Positions 18,343-30,159 of a stretch of DNA of 64,000 nucleotides are shown piece by piece. Position 1 is the first letter of the stretch. The number at the start of each line of letters is the position of its first letter. The stretch spans positions 248,001 through 312,000 of the forward strand of contig JAKJHU010000230.1 of the NCBI GenBank assembly GCA_022316685.1, read 5' to 3'. A program made the translations under genes and the position numbers. Origin of the DNA: Progne subis subis (Eukaryota; Chordata; Aves; Passeriformes; Hirundinidae). The notes under the pieces are model-generated. The model saw only the letters and a program-made list of their open reading frames with translations, ran no database searches and was not told the origin of the DNA.

Positions 18343-20909
18343 CTAGACAGCCTCTCTCATGATTTTGGTGAGTTTCTGGATCTTGGACCTTGTTGACATG
18401 TCCACGTACTTCTCCCCAATATTGACAATCATGCCACCAAGGATCGATGGATCAGTCTAAGGAAGGAACATTGAACAGAAAGTCGATTAGCAGAAGTTTG
18501 TTACCACAGGATACAAGTTTTACACTAGCAAACAAACAAACAAACAACAACAAAAAAAAAACCCCACAACCAAAAAGCCAAAAACAACAACAACAAAAGC
18601 TTTTCAAAGGGCCTTTTTTGAGATAACTTTGTGGTCATTGCATTCCAAAGTGAAGATTTTAGAAATTAAAACATCACCATGTCTACCAGAAAGCACAGAA
18701 CCATGTAACAAAGCAACTAGATTCAATAAAATATTTTGGTTTTGTAAAAATCAGAGACACAGAAGCCCTTAATGTGAACTTAATGACATTTCTTTGCAAG
18801 TCAAAAATCCAGACCTTAGTCTCCAGCTTCAACACCTCTCCTTTAGCCAAGAACCCATTCAGAGCGCTTTTCAGTTCAGTGAGGCTGGCCTCATCCAAGG
18901 GCTGAAAAAAAAAGAACACAAGAGAAAGAAAATGAAGGACTTAAAAATACTCAAATGATATAATGAGAACCCAAGTTTTCTCCTCAGGTCCCTTGGAGAA
19001 AACACACTTCCATCAGGAAGGCAGCATCCTTGAACAGGGATAAACCAAAGGACAGCATAGGAAAAAGAACCACTTTATGCCCTCCTGATTTCATGAAATG
19101 TTTTCCTCTTTGAAAGAAGAACAGGGGCAGCTCTGCTGCAGACCAGCCTGACTTTTGTCAGTCCCAGGGTTTGTGCACAGGAATGAAAAATGTGGCATGC
19201 TGAGCTGAAATGGGATGAACAGGTTTCATTTCGGAGCAGAAACTACTGGATATCAATCCCGGCTTCGCAGCCAATTTGTTCAGCTTGGCAGAGGTGAGAT
19301 GTGTCCTCACCGCTCTCACAGCAAGTGCTTCAACCACAGAGCACAGCATTAAATGGGAGAGGTTCGTCTTTTCTCCCACTCCCTGCTGGCTCCATCCAGA
19401 GCTTCCCAGCGCACCTGAGCCGTGGTGACCGTGCACACCACCTCCCCTCGGAAGGCGCTCATGATCTTCCCGAAGGCAGAGACAATGCCCGGGGTGTAAC
19501 GCAGGCGGCCGTTCTCAGCCAGCAGATCTGCAAAACAGCCACGCATCGAGGGCTTAAAGCACCACCAGAGGCAGATCCCAGCAGCAATTCCCATGGATGG
19601 CACTGCTGGGATGCTCTCCTCAAGCACCAGAGGTCACTCACTCATCAGGTTGACAGTGATTGGGGACATCTTCTCTCTTGCCAGGGCGTCATTCACGGCT
19701 TTTTGTTTCACTGAGCTCTTGGTGTGAGGGTTCATCACCACACTGGACAGCTTGGGGTCCTTCAGGAGGCTCTGAGGAGATACACAAGGATGTGACAAAC
19801 ATCAGGGGTTTTCCTGGCATCACAAGGCCCACCTGGAGTAGCCCAAGCAGGCAACAGGGGCATTCATGGAATGAGAACAAAGAGCTCTGGGGCTGATGGG
19901 AAGTGAAACGGCTGCTCCAGCTCCATCAGGGAATGGTTTGGGTTGGAAGGGACCTTAAAAATTGGATGGACCTAGTCCCACACACCTGCCATGGCAGGGA
20001 CACCTCCCACTGTCCCAGGCTGCTCCCAGCCCCAGTGTCCAACCTGGCCTTGGGCACTGCCAGGGATCCAGGGGCAGCCACAGCTGCTCTGCCCACCCTG
20101 CCAGGGAACAATTCCTGATTCCCGATTTCAACACCAGGGCCACAGGCAGGCAGTACAGACACAGGCTGGGAGTATCCCAGGTCACAGGAGCCCAACTCCC
20201 TCTGCTCCCAGCCCCGGAAGCCCCGGCTGTGGAGCACCTTACCCACACCCGGGTCAGCTCCTTCTCCACCTGCTCCAGCTTCTTCTGCTTGCTGGCTGCC
20301 GAGTAGAGGGCGGTGGCGTAGCGCCCTTCCAGCCCGTACACCTGGATGGGCGGCTGCGGGAGCAAGGGCGGGCAATGAGCGGGGGACACGGGGAGAGACC
20401 CCTGGCCCCTCGCCTCAGCCAGCCGGGAGCCACCCCTGCACACGGCCGTGACCATCTGGGACACCCGCCTTGAGCCCCTCACAACCCCCCGCCCTGTCAC
20501 CTTGACCCGCCGGGACAACCCTTGACCGGCGTGGGGACCCCCTCGACCTCCTCACGGCCCTCCTTCCACCTCCTCACCTCGACCAGCTTGGAGACCCCTC
20601 CGGACCCCTTCAGGACACCCCTTGCTCCTTATCTTCACCGGCTTTGAGACCCTCCCTGTCCCCTCCCTTTGCCAACGCCCCTGCCCCTCACCTTGACCAG
20701 TTTGGACACCGGTCTCGCCGCCGTCGTACTCAGCTGCCGCACCTGGGGGGAATAAGGGGGAGAACGGCGGGGTCGGCGCAGCCCTCGAGGATCGAGAGGA
20801 AGGGGAAGGTCCTGGAGGGTGGGAGATGGCGCTACTCCCCCCCCAAAGCTGTCCAGGCCCCGCCGCCCCCCAGTTTCACCTTCAGGACGAGCCCGGCTGC
20901 CGCCGCCAT
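18343..20909 (-). CDS. ATP5PO: ATP synthase peripheral stalk subunit OSCP, mitochondrial (7 coding exons)
   Basis: OSCP joins the F1 head to the peripheral stalk of mitochondrial ATP synthase. Coding exons, 5' to 3' on the minus strand, are 20880-20909, 20692-20742, 20243-20353, 19642-19771, 19415-19527, 18815-18901 and 18343-18456. All joins have AG acceptors and GT donors, and the phases sum to 636 nt (211 residues plus TAG). Residues 1-27 form an Arg/Lys/Ser/Thr-rich presequence with no acid, as expected for mitochondrial import. The OSCP signature follows: [20 protein letters not shown], then [33 protein letters not shown] and the C-terminal IGEKYVDMS. Human OSCP is 213 residues, so this is full length. 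The start codon is the ATG inside GCCGCCATC, read in reverse. Intron 3 holds a CR1, and intron 2 holds tandem copies of the exon 2 end. Identity is by family recall. Exon borders are read directly. Confidence 0.97.
19922..20140 (-). mobile_element. CR1 LINE 3' end in ATP5PO intron 3
   Basis: GGTTTGGGTTGGAAGGGACC, then the CATGGCAGGGACACCTCCCA and CCAGGGATCCAGGGGCAGCC blocks, in reverse orientation. It lies wholly within intron 3 (19,772-20,242) and in the same orientation as the gene. Confidence 0.92.
20499..20692 (-). repeat. Degenerate tandem copies of the ATP5PO exon 2 3' end inside intron 2
   Basis: The real exon 2 end, CTGGTCAAG|GTGAGG at 20692, is echoed downstream on the minus strand. 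Copies are GCCGGTGAAG|ATAAGG at 20633, GCTGGTCGAG|GTGAGG at 20578, GCCGGTCAAG|GGTT at 20521 and GGGTCAAG|GTGACA at 20501. The first four are spaced 55-59 bases apart. Two copies keep a GT after the exon-like end, and the other two have lost it. This is a short minisatellite seeded from an exon/intron junction. Confidence 0.75.
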
Positions 20910-21075
20910 CTTTCCCGGCCGCCCCCAGGGTCACCGCGCACCGCGCAGGCGCAGCGTGGCCACGCCCACCCCTCGCCGCTAGGGGGCCGCTCCTGCCGCG
21001 GGGCACGCTGGGAGCTGTAGTTCCGTGGGGCGGCGGCTTCGAGCCGCGCGCCCCCTGCCGGACCATTGGGGGAGC
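20910..21075 (-). promoter_or_regulatory. ATP5PO CpG-rich promoter with NRF-1, ZNF143, CCAAT and CTCF-like motifs
   Basis: The segment directly upstream of the ATP5PO start codon is strongly GC/CpG rich. Visible motifs are GCGCAGGCGC at 20943-20952 (NRF-1-like, common in genes for respiratory-chain proteins), CCGCTAGGGGGC at 20976-20987 (CTCF-like core), the block at 21002-21021 whose minus strand reads ACTACAGCTCCCAGCGTGCC (close to the ZNF143/Staf consensus), CGCCCCCTGCCGG at 21049-21061 (CTCF-like, opposite orientation) and a minus-strand CCAAT box at 21065-21069. There is no TATA box. Motif calls are by eye. Promoter identity follows from position. Confidence 0.8.
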
Positions 21076-21105
21076 GCAGACCCCGCGCCCTCCCCGGGGG
21101 TCCCT

Positions 21106-21870
21106 GTGCCACCAGTGACCCTGTGGTGTCACTGTGCCCGGTGTCCCTGTACCCACGGTGTCCCTGTGGTGTCCCTGTGCCAACAATGACCCTGTAGTGT
21201 CACTGTGGTGTCCCTGTGCCACCAGTGACCCTGTGCTGTCACTGTGCCCCGTGTCCCTGTACCCCCGGTGTCCCTGTGGTGTCCCTGTGCCACCAATGAC
21301 GCTGTAGTGTCACTGTGGTGTCCCTGTGCCACCAGTGAACCTGTGGTGTCACTGTGCCCCGTGTCCCTGTACCCACGGTGTCCCTGTGGTGTCCCTGTGC
21401 CAACAATGACGCTGTAGTGTCATTGTGGTGTCCCTGTGCCACCAGTGACCCTGTGGTGTCACTGTGCCACAGTGTCCCTATGGTGTCCCTGTGGTGTCAC
21501 TGTGCCCCATGTCCCTGTACCCACGGTGTCCCTGTGGTGTCCCTGTGCCACCAATGTCCCTGTGGTATCACTGTGCCCCGTGTCCCTGTGGTGTCCCTGT
21601 GCCACTAATGACCCTATGGTGTCACTGTGCCACAGTGTCCCTGTGGTGTGTCTGTGTCCCTGTGCCAGTGTCTGTGTGGTGTCCCTGTGTCCCCGGTGTC
21701 CCTGTGCCCTCAGTGTCCCTGTCAGTGTCCCTGTGTACTCGGTGTCCCTGTGCCCACAATGTCACTGCCAGTGTCCCTGTGCCTGATGTCCCTGTGCCCT
21801 CAGTGTCACTGTCAGTGTCCCTATCCCCCTAATGTTCCTGTCCCCGTGGCGGCCCCGTGCCCTCAGTGTC
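21106..21870 (+). repeat. GTGTCC-type minisatellite with 110-bp higher-order period
   Basis: Basic motif CCCTGTGGTGTC. A larger unit beginning GTGCCACCAGTGA recurs at 21,106, 21,216, 21,326 and 21,436, exactly 110 bases apart. After that the array becomes irregular. It begins within ~40 bases of the CCAAT box of the ATP5PO promoter. Confidence 0.95.
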
Positions 21871-22164
21871 CCTGTGCCCTGAGGTCCTCCATGGACTTCT
21901 CCAGCATGGGTATTTCCCATAGGATCAGTTCCTCAGGATCAAGCTGCTCCTGTGTGGGTCCTTTTCTGTGGAGTCATTCCTACGGGACCTGCTCCAGAGG
22001 GGGTCCCTTTTCCCAAGGAACCCCAAGTCTTCCAGAAAACCTGCTCCAGTGTGGGCTCCTCTCTCCACAGAGCCTCAGATCCCTGCCAGGAGCTGCTCCA
22101 GGGCGGAATTCCCATTCACACCTTTTGTGTGAGCCCTGCTCTGGCGTGGGCTCCTCCAGGGTCT

Positions 22165-22395
22165 GCAGGTGGATCTCAGCTCCTCAACAGATCTCCAGAA
22201 CTGCAGGTGGATCTCAGCTCCTCCACAGATTCCAGGGGCTGCAGGTGGCTCTCAGCTCCCCCATGGATCTCCAGAACTGCAGGTGGATCTCAGCTCCCCA
22301 TGGACCTGCAGGGACTGCAGGTGGATTTCAGCTCTCCCTGGATCTCCAGAACTGCAGGTGGATTCCATCTCCCTCATGGATTTCCAGTCTTCACC
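22165..22395 (+). repeat. 38-bp minisatellite, ~6 units
   Basis: GCAGGTGGATCTCAGCTCC recurs at 22,165, 22,203, 22,241, 22,279, 22,317 and ~22,354, alternating with CTCCAGAACT-type spacers. Confidence 0.92.
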
Positions 22396-22755
22396 TGCCT
22401 CAGCCCCACCAGTCCCTCCATTCAGGAGAGCGAAAGGACCATCCCATGAGTTCTTCCAGACTCAACACCAGCTGTGCTTCCCTCACAGAAACCTCCAAAA
22501 TGTGGGAATTATTTCCTCCCCTTGGATAAACTTCCTCCCAACCCCTCCTGAGGCAAAGGGTCTTCCAGGTGGGACAAAGCAGGGAGCTCTGTCCCTCTCC
22601 CTGGTGACCTTGAGCACTTATCTGGAATGGTTCAACTCTTCCTGTCCCAAATTCTTCCGTCTTTTATCCTCCTCCCTGCAGAGCCGGCAGCGAGTCGGAG
22701 CCGTTCTTGCCGGGGCTCGGGTGGTGGCTGCCATGGAGATGCGGAGCCTGATGGG

Positions 22756-23945
22756 GATGGATGGATGGGTGGATGGATGATGGATGGATGATGGATGGAT
22801 GATGGATGGATGATGGATGGATGGATGGATGATGGATGGATGGGTGGATGGATGGATGATGGATAAATGGTTGGATGGATGGATGGATGGATGATGGATG
22901 GATGATGGATGGATGATGGATGATGGATGGATGATGGATGGATGGATGGATGGATGATGGATGGATGGATGATGGATGGATGGATGGATGGATGGATGAT
23001 GGATGGATGATGATGGATGGATGGATGGATGATGGATGGATGGATGATGGATGGATGAAAGAATGGATGGATGGATGGATGATGGATGGATGATGGATGG
23101 ATGGATGGATGGATGATGGATGGATGGATGATGGATGGATGAAAGAATGGATGGATGGATGGATGATGGATGGATGGATGGATGATGAATGGATGGATGA
23201 TGGATGATGGATGGATGATGGATGGATGGATGATGATGGATGGGTGGATGATGGATGGATGGATGATGGATGGATGGATGGATGGATGATGAATGGATGG
23301 ATGGATGGATGATGGATGGATGTTGGATGGATGGATGGATGATGGATGGATGGATGGATGGATGATGGATGGATGGATGATGGATGGATGAAAGAATGGA
23401 TGGATGGATGGATGATGGATGGATGGATGGATGATGAATGGATGGATGATGGATGATGGATGGATGATGGATGGATGGATGATGATGGATGGGTGGATGA
23501 TGGATGGATGGATGATGGATGGATGGATGGATGGATGATGAATGGATGGATGATGGATGGATGATGGATGATGGATGGATGGATGATGATGGATGGGTGG
23601 ATGATGGATGGATGGATGATGGATGGATGGATGGATGGATGATGAATGGATGGATGGATAGATGATGGATGGATGTTGGATGGATGGATGGATGATGGAT
23701 GGATGGATGGATGGATGATGGATGGATGGATGGATGATGGATGGATGGATGGATGATGGATGGATGGATGGATGATGGATGGATGGATAATGGATAATGG
23801 ATGGATGATGGATGGATGGATGGATGGATGATGGATGGAAGGATGGATGGATGATGGATGGATGGATGGATGGATGATGGATGGATGGATGGATGATGGA
23901 TGGATGAATGATGGATGGATGGGTGGATGGATGGAGGAATGGATG
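22756..23945 (+). repeat. 1.2 kb (GGAT)n microsatellite with interspersed GATG units
   Basis: Almost pure GGAT/GATG repeats from 22,756 to 23,945. Larger blocks containing GGATGAAAGAATGG and GGATGATGATGGATGGGTGG recur, which shows segmental expansion. The long Ile/His/Pro/Ser frame on the minus strand is a by-product. Confidence 0.97.
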
Positions 23946-24189
23946 GCTGCGGGAATTCTGCAGGATCCAGGCACTAGGTGCTGCTCTCTGTGCAAATTCC
24001 GAGCACTGGGATCGTTTCAGGACATCAGGACCGAGTTCGAGTGATGCTCTTCAGGAAAGGCTCAGTGTCCCACTGGGAATAAGGCAGCAGCTCCATCCAA
24101 TAGGATTCATTTTGGCTGGTGGGATTTAATTCCCTCCTCTCTCCCTGGCTGCATTCCGGGATGACGCTCCAAGGCACAAGGACAGATTT

Positions 24190-24585
24190 GAGCCTGACAT
24201 AACTGAGACACAACTGGACAGACTGGGAGAGCTGGGAATGTTCACCTGGAGGAGAGAAAGATCCAGGGAGAGCTCAGAGCCCCTGGCAGGGCCTAAAAGG
24301 GCTCCAGAAGATCTGCAGAGGGACTGGGGACAGCTGGAGGGACAGCACACAGGGAATGGCTCCCAGTGCCAGAGGGCAGGGCTGGATGGGAGATTGGGAA
24401 TCAGGAATTGTTCCCTGGCAGGGTGCTGAGGCCCTGGCACAGGGTGCCCAGAGCAGCTGTGGCTGCCCCTGGATCCCTGGCAGTGCCCAAGGCCAGGTTG
24501 GACACTGGGGCTGGGAGCAGCCTGGGACAGTGGGAGGTGTCCCTGCCATGGCAGGGGTGGGAATGGGTGGGCTCTGACCCTGCTG
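24190..24585 (+). mobile_element. CR1 LINE 3' end
   Basis: Contains the CR1 blocks GGCTGCCCCTGGATCCCTGG, GGGAGCAGCCTGGGACAGTG and GGTGTCCCTGCCATGGCAGG. Confidence 0.92.
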
Positions 24586-24589
24586 TGGT

Positions 24590-25560
24590 TCTGTCACTGT
24601 GCTTTTCAATAACTTTAATAACTATGCTAATGAAAAAAGCATGTCTAAAATGTAGAAAAATACTTGCTTTTCTTTGATAAAAATCATGTTTAGCACCATT
24701 ATTATTATTATTATTATTTTTAAATTGTGATAACGCATCTGTCCTGAAGTTTTCAAACTGATTTATTTCTAGGGTGCTTTCATGTCCCAAATTATTTTAT
24801 TGTTATTCCAGAACACGCTGTGATCTTGCAGCATTTTAATAGACAGAAAATCTGGCTTTTTCAAGCCAGGGAAGTCACTGAGTGCTGAAGGAACTTTACT
24901 GAACCGGGGACTGAGTCAAAGCCTGATAATGCTTTCAAGAATTAAAATCAGAGCAGCTTTCACAGGTTAATTTTGGACAAATAACGTCCCCCAGGTGATA
25001 AACAGTTTGTACCTCAATGCCTCATGCTGGAAGGAAAATTTAAGCCTGGCTAAAACCTGTCCTTGTATTTGGATATCTGTCACACTAATGGAGTCCTCAG
25101 TTGTCATAGATGGGAGGTTTTAGCAGTTTTTTCCTCCTGCAAAGCAATTAAATTCCCCGTGTCCCTGATTTCAGTTTGGTCACCTAAAGACCACTTGGAC
25201 ATCTGCAAGGTCAGGAGAAACACCTGGAAGAACATTCCCCCGTGGGTGCTCGTAGGGTTGTGACCTTAAAGTGCTCTTTTTAGTCAAGTGGGGATAGAAA
25301 AAAACCATCACTTTTTCTTCTCCTGCTGAGTCAGACCACAACTGAAATCATGCAAAGTGCGTTTTATTTTCCTTTCACTCAGAAACCTCCAGAAAGGAGG
25401 CAACAGTTCTCAGAGGTGCTGGGGAGGTGCTTCCCTCAGGGCCCTGCTTCAGCAGGCATCCTAAAAACTGGAGCAAGGCTCCTCCGACTCCACAAACAAC
25501 TCACAGCACAGCGAGATGGGCAGAGGAGGTTTTTAACAGCCCACCTGAGGTCCTCTGTCC
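24590..25560. other. Intergenic, nothing recognised
   Basis: AT-rich single-copy-looking sequence with a short (TTA)n at ~24,699-24,718. No supported gene. Confidence 0.5.
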
Positions 25561-25564
25561 TAGA

Positions 25565-26207
25565 GTAACTTTATGATGCTCGTATCCCCAATCGTCTGTT
25601 CTGTTTGTGCTGTATATTGAGTCCTGTGCCTTTCAGACTGGTTCTAAGAGCAAGGAGAAGCGCGGAGTTTGTTTTGAGAAAACTGCCTGACTCCTACACG
25701 TTCTTCTCCGGACGGTGTTCGGCGGAGGCTTGGAGAGACTGCAGGACAGAGATCTTTTTGCTTTTAGTTAGTTTCAGCTAGCTAGGGCAGAGAAGTTCCC
25801 TGGACTCTTTTTTTCCTTTTTCTTGGGACTGTGTAAACCTGCTCTGGACTGAAAACCCAGGGGAGCACTGGGGGCTGCACCTGCGGCCCACCGGGGCCTG
25901 GAGCTCGGCATTTTCCAGCAGCGCCGGAGGGACTGGGACTGAGGAGAGACTGAGAGAGAGCCGAGCTCCACCCACGGCAAGGACTTTCTCAATTTGCCAC
26001 CTCACTCCAGAACGAGAGGTTTTATTGTTTCATATTATTCATTCTTTATACTTGTATGCACTTTATTTGTTTAGTAAAATAATTTTTTCCACTTTCCTCC
26101 AAAAAAGTTTTTTTTTTTCAGACTAGTTAGAGGGAGGGGCCACTTAGGTTTCTTCCCAGAGAGATCCTATACAGGGGTTTCCCCCAAATTTGTCTCCAAA
26201 CCAAGAC
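25565..26207 (+). mobile_element. ERV-type LTR, probably 5' truncated
   Basis: I recognise this text as avian LTR-like: GTAACTTTATGATGCTCGTA near the left end, a GC-rich middle, a polyadenylation-type AT-rich stretch at 26,020-26,090, and the end CTCCAAACCAAGACA. The left border is uncertain, and no TG start or target duplication was found. Family recall is from memory. Confidence 0.65.
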
Positions 26208-28770
26208 ATCCTCCCAGTGCCAGGGCTTTGGGAAGGAACCCCAAAACCAAACCCCTCCAATGGTTAAACCCCCGAGGCCAGCGCTGAAAACACCGAGTGC
26301 TTCTCTCCCTCACCTGAAACCTGAGCTCTGCTGTTCCCCACCTGTTATTCTGTAATTGCACCCGGCTCCGCCTGAGCCCGGCACTGGGCACCAGGGAGTC
26401 CCAGAGGAGCCAGGGTGTAGCTGGGAACAACTTCCCGACCAGTTCCTCTGGAAAAAAAAAATGCTCTTGGTGTTTACCAGCAGCAGAGGAGTTTTCCTCT
26501 CCTGGTGCTCCAGTTCATCATCCCAAAGAACCCGTCCCCAAAAAGCCAGGGCTGAGCTCATCCCCATCACAACTGTGGGCTCATTCCTGCAGCTGCTGGA
26601 GGGGTTGGTGAGGGTTTGCTGGGTTTTTTCCTCTCTTTCCCAAGGGTTCCAGAGGCACAGCTGGTGCTGGATCCAGTCCAGGTGGGTGTTTTCCACAAAA
26701 AAGTCCCGTTACGCGGCCAGGTAAATCAAGAGCTCCCTGGGGATGGAGCCTGTGCCCACCCCCCAAAATCTCCCTGCCCAGGCATGGCCTGACTCATTTT
26801 CCCATTAAAAAAGGGGGTTTTTCACTCAGCAGCAAGGGGCAGAAAACTTTATTTTTTCCCCCCCTCTTCAAACCGGAAAGAATGATTAAAAACCCACAAA
26901 AATCGTTAAGGGGAATTCCAAACCGGGGCAGTGTCAGTCGAGTCGGACGACTGCCCTCAGCATCTCAACACTCCTCTAAAAGCTCCTGATTTGCAAAATC
27001 AAGCAGCTCAAACCACATTTTCCTGCCCTCCCAGGGAGGTTTCAGGTTAGTGTTGTTTTACAGGAAAAAGATTCATCGTTGTTATTTTGTTGTGCACGTG
27101 ATGCTTCCGGGGAGCTCGTGGTGCCTTCATTTATTTTCCATGCAACCGTCGTAAAAGTGGGAGAAACCCACGACCAGGCGCCTGTAAACTTTAAAAAATA
27201 ACCTAAATTCTTTTAAGATGCTGTAGGACGCCTGAAAAAAAAAAAAAAAAAAAGAAAATTAATTGAAGGGCGAGCTGGCTTGGGGAATAAACACTGCAAA
27301 CCTTCAGCTAGGAAAGGTGATGTGGGTCCACTGGGATTGGCTTAGAGATGATTTATTTATTTGTCTTATGAGGTCGGCAATGAAATATCAGCGGTAAGAA
27401 GAAGTGTTTTGGGAAACTCTGAGAATATCAGACACGGGGTAGGCGGCACCAAGAGCTGAGTGTCACCATCTCCCACCTTGGCAGGGGAGCAGTCAGAACG
27501 CGGCCCTGAGGCTCGGGAGATTTGGGATCTATTTTCAGCTCCGCTTTGGACCTGCTGATTGGCTTCTAATTATTCCACACCTCGGTTCCCCCATCTGCAA
27601 AAAAAAGAAAAAAAAAAAAAGAAAAAAAAAAAGCAAGATACCAGCATCCTTTATAAATAGCTTTCAACTCTGTTGATGAAACTCAGTTTATTAATAGCAG
27701 TAGTACCTTCTCACACACGCTGCCGGGAGGGGAAAAAAAAAAAAGAAATCATTGTAAATTCACAAATGCCACTCAAATTATGGAAATGTGCAAGTGGCTC
27801 TGGAGGAAATAAAGCAGAGGAGGAGCACCAGGCCTGGTTAGGTCTTAGGGCTCCAGTTTGTTCATTGCCACAAGAGGGAAGCCAACACTAATAAAATGAC
27901 TTTATTTGTGCGTTAGCCGTGGTTGTCGTGGGGGGTTTTACTCATTTCGAGGCTGTTGTTTGTCCTCTTTCCCCGTAGCAAACTTGCACTTGATCATATG
28001 TCAGAACCCAGAGAACATTATTCCACATTCCCTTTGGTCAATGTCCTGTGAAATGAATTCCAGGGGTTTGCCTGTTCCAATGGCAAATCCATAAACCTGA
28101 AACAGAAAGTTGGGACGGAATTGAGCCGGTTGCCCTTGTAGTGAATTTTTTAAAAAAGGGCCTCGCACAAATAAGGGGAAGTTTGGTCGATGTGGGGCTT
28201 GAAAAAATAAAGATGGTTTTTCCCCTCATTTGGGTGAGCATGAGAAATTAAAGACTAATCACAGACAGGGGTATTTTTAGGAGTTTTTTTACCCCACAGC
28301 AATGACAAATCAGCTCAGGAGGTCTCTGACTCTTGTTCACAACGCGTGTGAGCATCCTCTCTGTGGCTTCATCTCTTACGGCAGAGCTGCTCTCACTGAC
28401 TCCGCTGCAGACCATGGGATCTGCAGATTTGGGGGATTTGTGGAGCAGGGAGGAACCTGTGAAAGTGCCCCTCACTCAGGGGGTTGAAGGCATAACCCTG
28501 GTGGGGCAGGACTTGTTGTTACATCTCTGTCTGCAGCCAGACCTCGTAACATCCTTGGGCTTTTGGGAGAGGGCTGGGAAAGTGCTGAAAGCAGTGCTTG
28601 GGCAAAGAGGGGGTTTTAAAATACCTCCTGTGCAGCTGAACAACAAAACCATCACCCAAATTCCTTTGGTGGATCCTTTCCTGGCTGTCCTCTGGATCGC
28701 TGCAAGATAGGAATATTCGAGAGTCACTGTACAGGTTTCTGTAGAGCACTGGAATTTTTTATTTTTTTTT
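26208..28770. other. Intergenic, no gene recognised
   Basis: Contains A-rich runs at ~27,236-27,255 and 27,598-27,633. The stretch 27,060-27,190 is CpG-bearing and repeat-free and could be conserved non-coding DNA. Confidence 0.45.
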
Positions 28771-28779
28771 TTCCCTTGG

Positions 28780-28935
28780 CAGAGTGCTCAGGCCTTGGGC
28801 TGAGCTGCCCAGGGAGGTTTGCAGTCACTGTCTGTGGCAGTGCTCAGGAGCAGTCTGGATGTGGCCCTTGGGGACAGGGTTTGGGGTGATCCTGGAGGGC
28901 CCTTCCCACCCTGGTGATCCTGGGATTGCTGGCAT
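28780..28935 (+). mobile_element. CR1 fragment (subfamily shared with 61.56-61.74 kb)
   Basis: GGCAGAGTGCTCAGGCCTTG through TCTGGATGTGGCCCTTGGGG matches 61,557-61,660 almost exactly. Confidence 0.85.
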
Positions 28936-30100
28936 AGGACGGTGCTCAGAGAGCATAATTCCTGGCGTTTGGAAGTCAGGATCTTTGAGGAATGGCAGAA
29001 ATGGGAAGCCAAAGCAGTGCAGAAAATCCCCTCTGGTGGGGTTTCCTGTGAAGACTCCGAGGGTGTTTCCCTGCAAGTGCAGAGAGGGAATCCAGGGCAA
29101 GGTTGGGAAAGTCGAAGACAGGGATTGCAGTCCCCAAAGGACATTTGCATAACAAGCTGCCTTGTCAATTCTATTTTAATATCCTTTAGGAACATTTTGG
29201 GTGTTTTGTTCTCCTCCCCTTCACAGCAGGCAGCCCTTAAACTGCTGCCCCAAAGATGCAGCTGGCTTTAGAGGATCTGTCAGGCTGAAAAGGGGAAACA
29301 GCCAGAAATATCCCCGTGGCCCAGGTGGGCAGAGCCCTTCACACGTTGCTGCGGAATTCCCACACTCCCACCCTTTCTCCTTCCCCTCCGATGCTGTTTC
29401 AGGCCCCAGTCCTCGTGGATCTGGGCATGTGTTTAACTCTGAGGACATGAGCAGTCACACCGAGGAGATTCACATGACTGAAATCATGCACTCGCATAGG
29501 GATTTCCTGAATGAAGGAAGGGCATAAAAGGGAACGGGCCAGGTTAAAAATAATGCCGGGGTTTTTGTCCCTGCCGCAATGCCTTTGACGCCAGTGGAAT
29601 TGTACAGGGCTGAACGGCATCCAGCTGCCTCACCTGCCAGTTTCCATTGCCGCCTTTATGGCGGGATAAAAGTCGAGCCTGCGCTTGGCCGGGGGGAATT
29701 CCGATCCCTTCGTGTCCTCCAGGGCAAGGTTCTGCCCGTGGAGCTTCAGCAGAGCTGCATTCCCCCCGTCCCCACGTCCCAGACGCTGCCGCAGGCGTGG
29801 CTGGGGTGACAAACGGAGCAGGTCTGGCCTGTCCTGCCACTTCCCTGCTCCTGCCCGGTGCTGGGACACTCTGTGGTATTTCAGGGGCCGCTGCTCCTGG
29901 GGCAGGAGCACCTCTTGTCTTGGTTGGGGTCTTGGCTGCTTCTCTTTGTGTCCTGCACCAGCCCTGCTCAGTGTCAAACAGCCGGGAGGTGAACACTGAA
30001 ATGGAAATGTTTTAAGGCCTTGAAGAAATCTCCCTTTAAGAATGTTTCTCCCTCTTTTCTGCGGCCAGGTGCCCACGTGGTGTTTTTTTGGGAGTCCTCA
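28936..30100. other. Intergenic, no gene recognised
   Basis: No supported coding frame, RNA gene or known repeat. Confidence 0.45.
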
Positions 30101-30159
30101 GACTGTGCCACGGGTCTGGGCACTGGAGTGAGGCCGAACTCACGCATTCACGTGCAGGT

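Noticed and set aside
20635..21222. 195-codon minus-strand frame over the ATP5PO promoter and exons 1-2
   Set aside because: GC-rich shadow overlapping real exon borders in another frame.
22664..23995. 443-codon minus-strand frame rich in Ile, His, Pro, Ser
   Set aside because: It is only the translation of the GGAT microsatellite. The repeat period fits no coding constraint.
24366..24677. Many similar Gly/Trp-rich frames ([12 protein letters not shown] type) across the right half
   Set aside because: All lie in CR1 3' ends, which are non-coding in this part. Their recurrence is due to the repeat.
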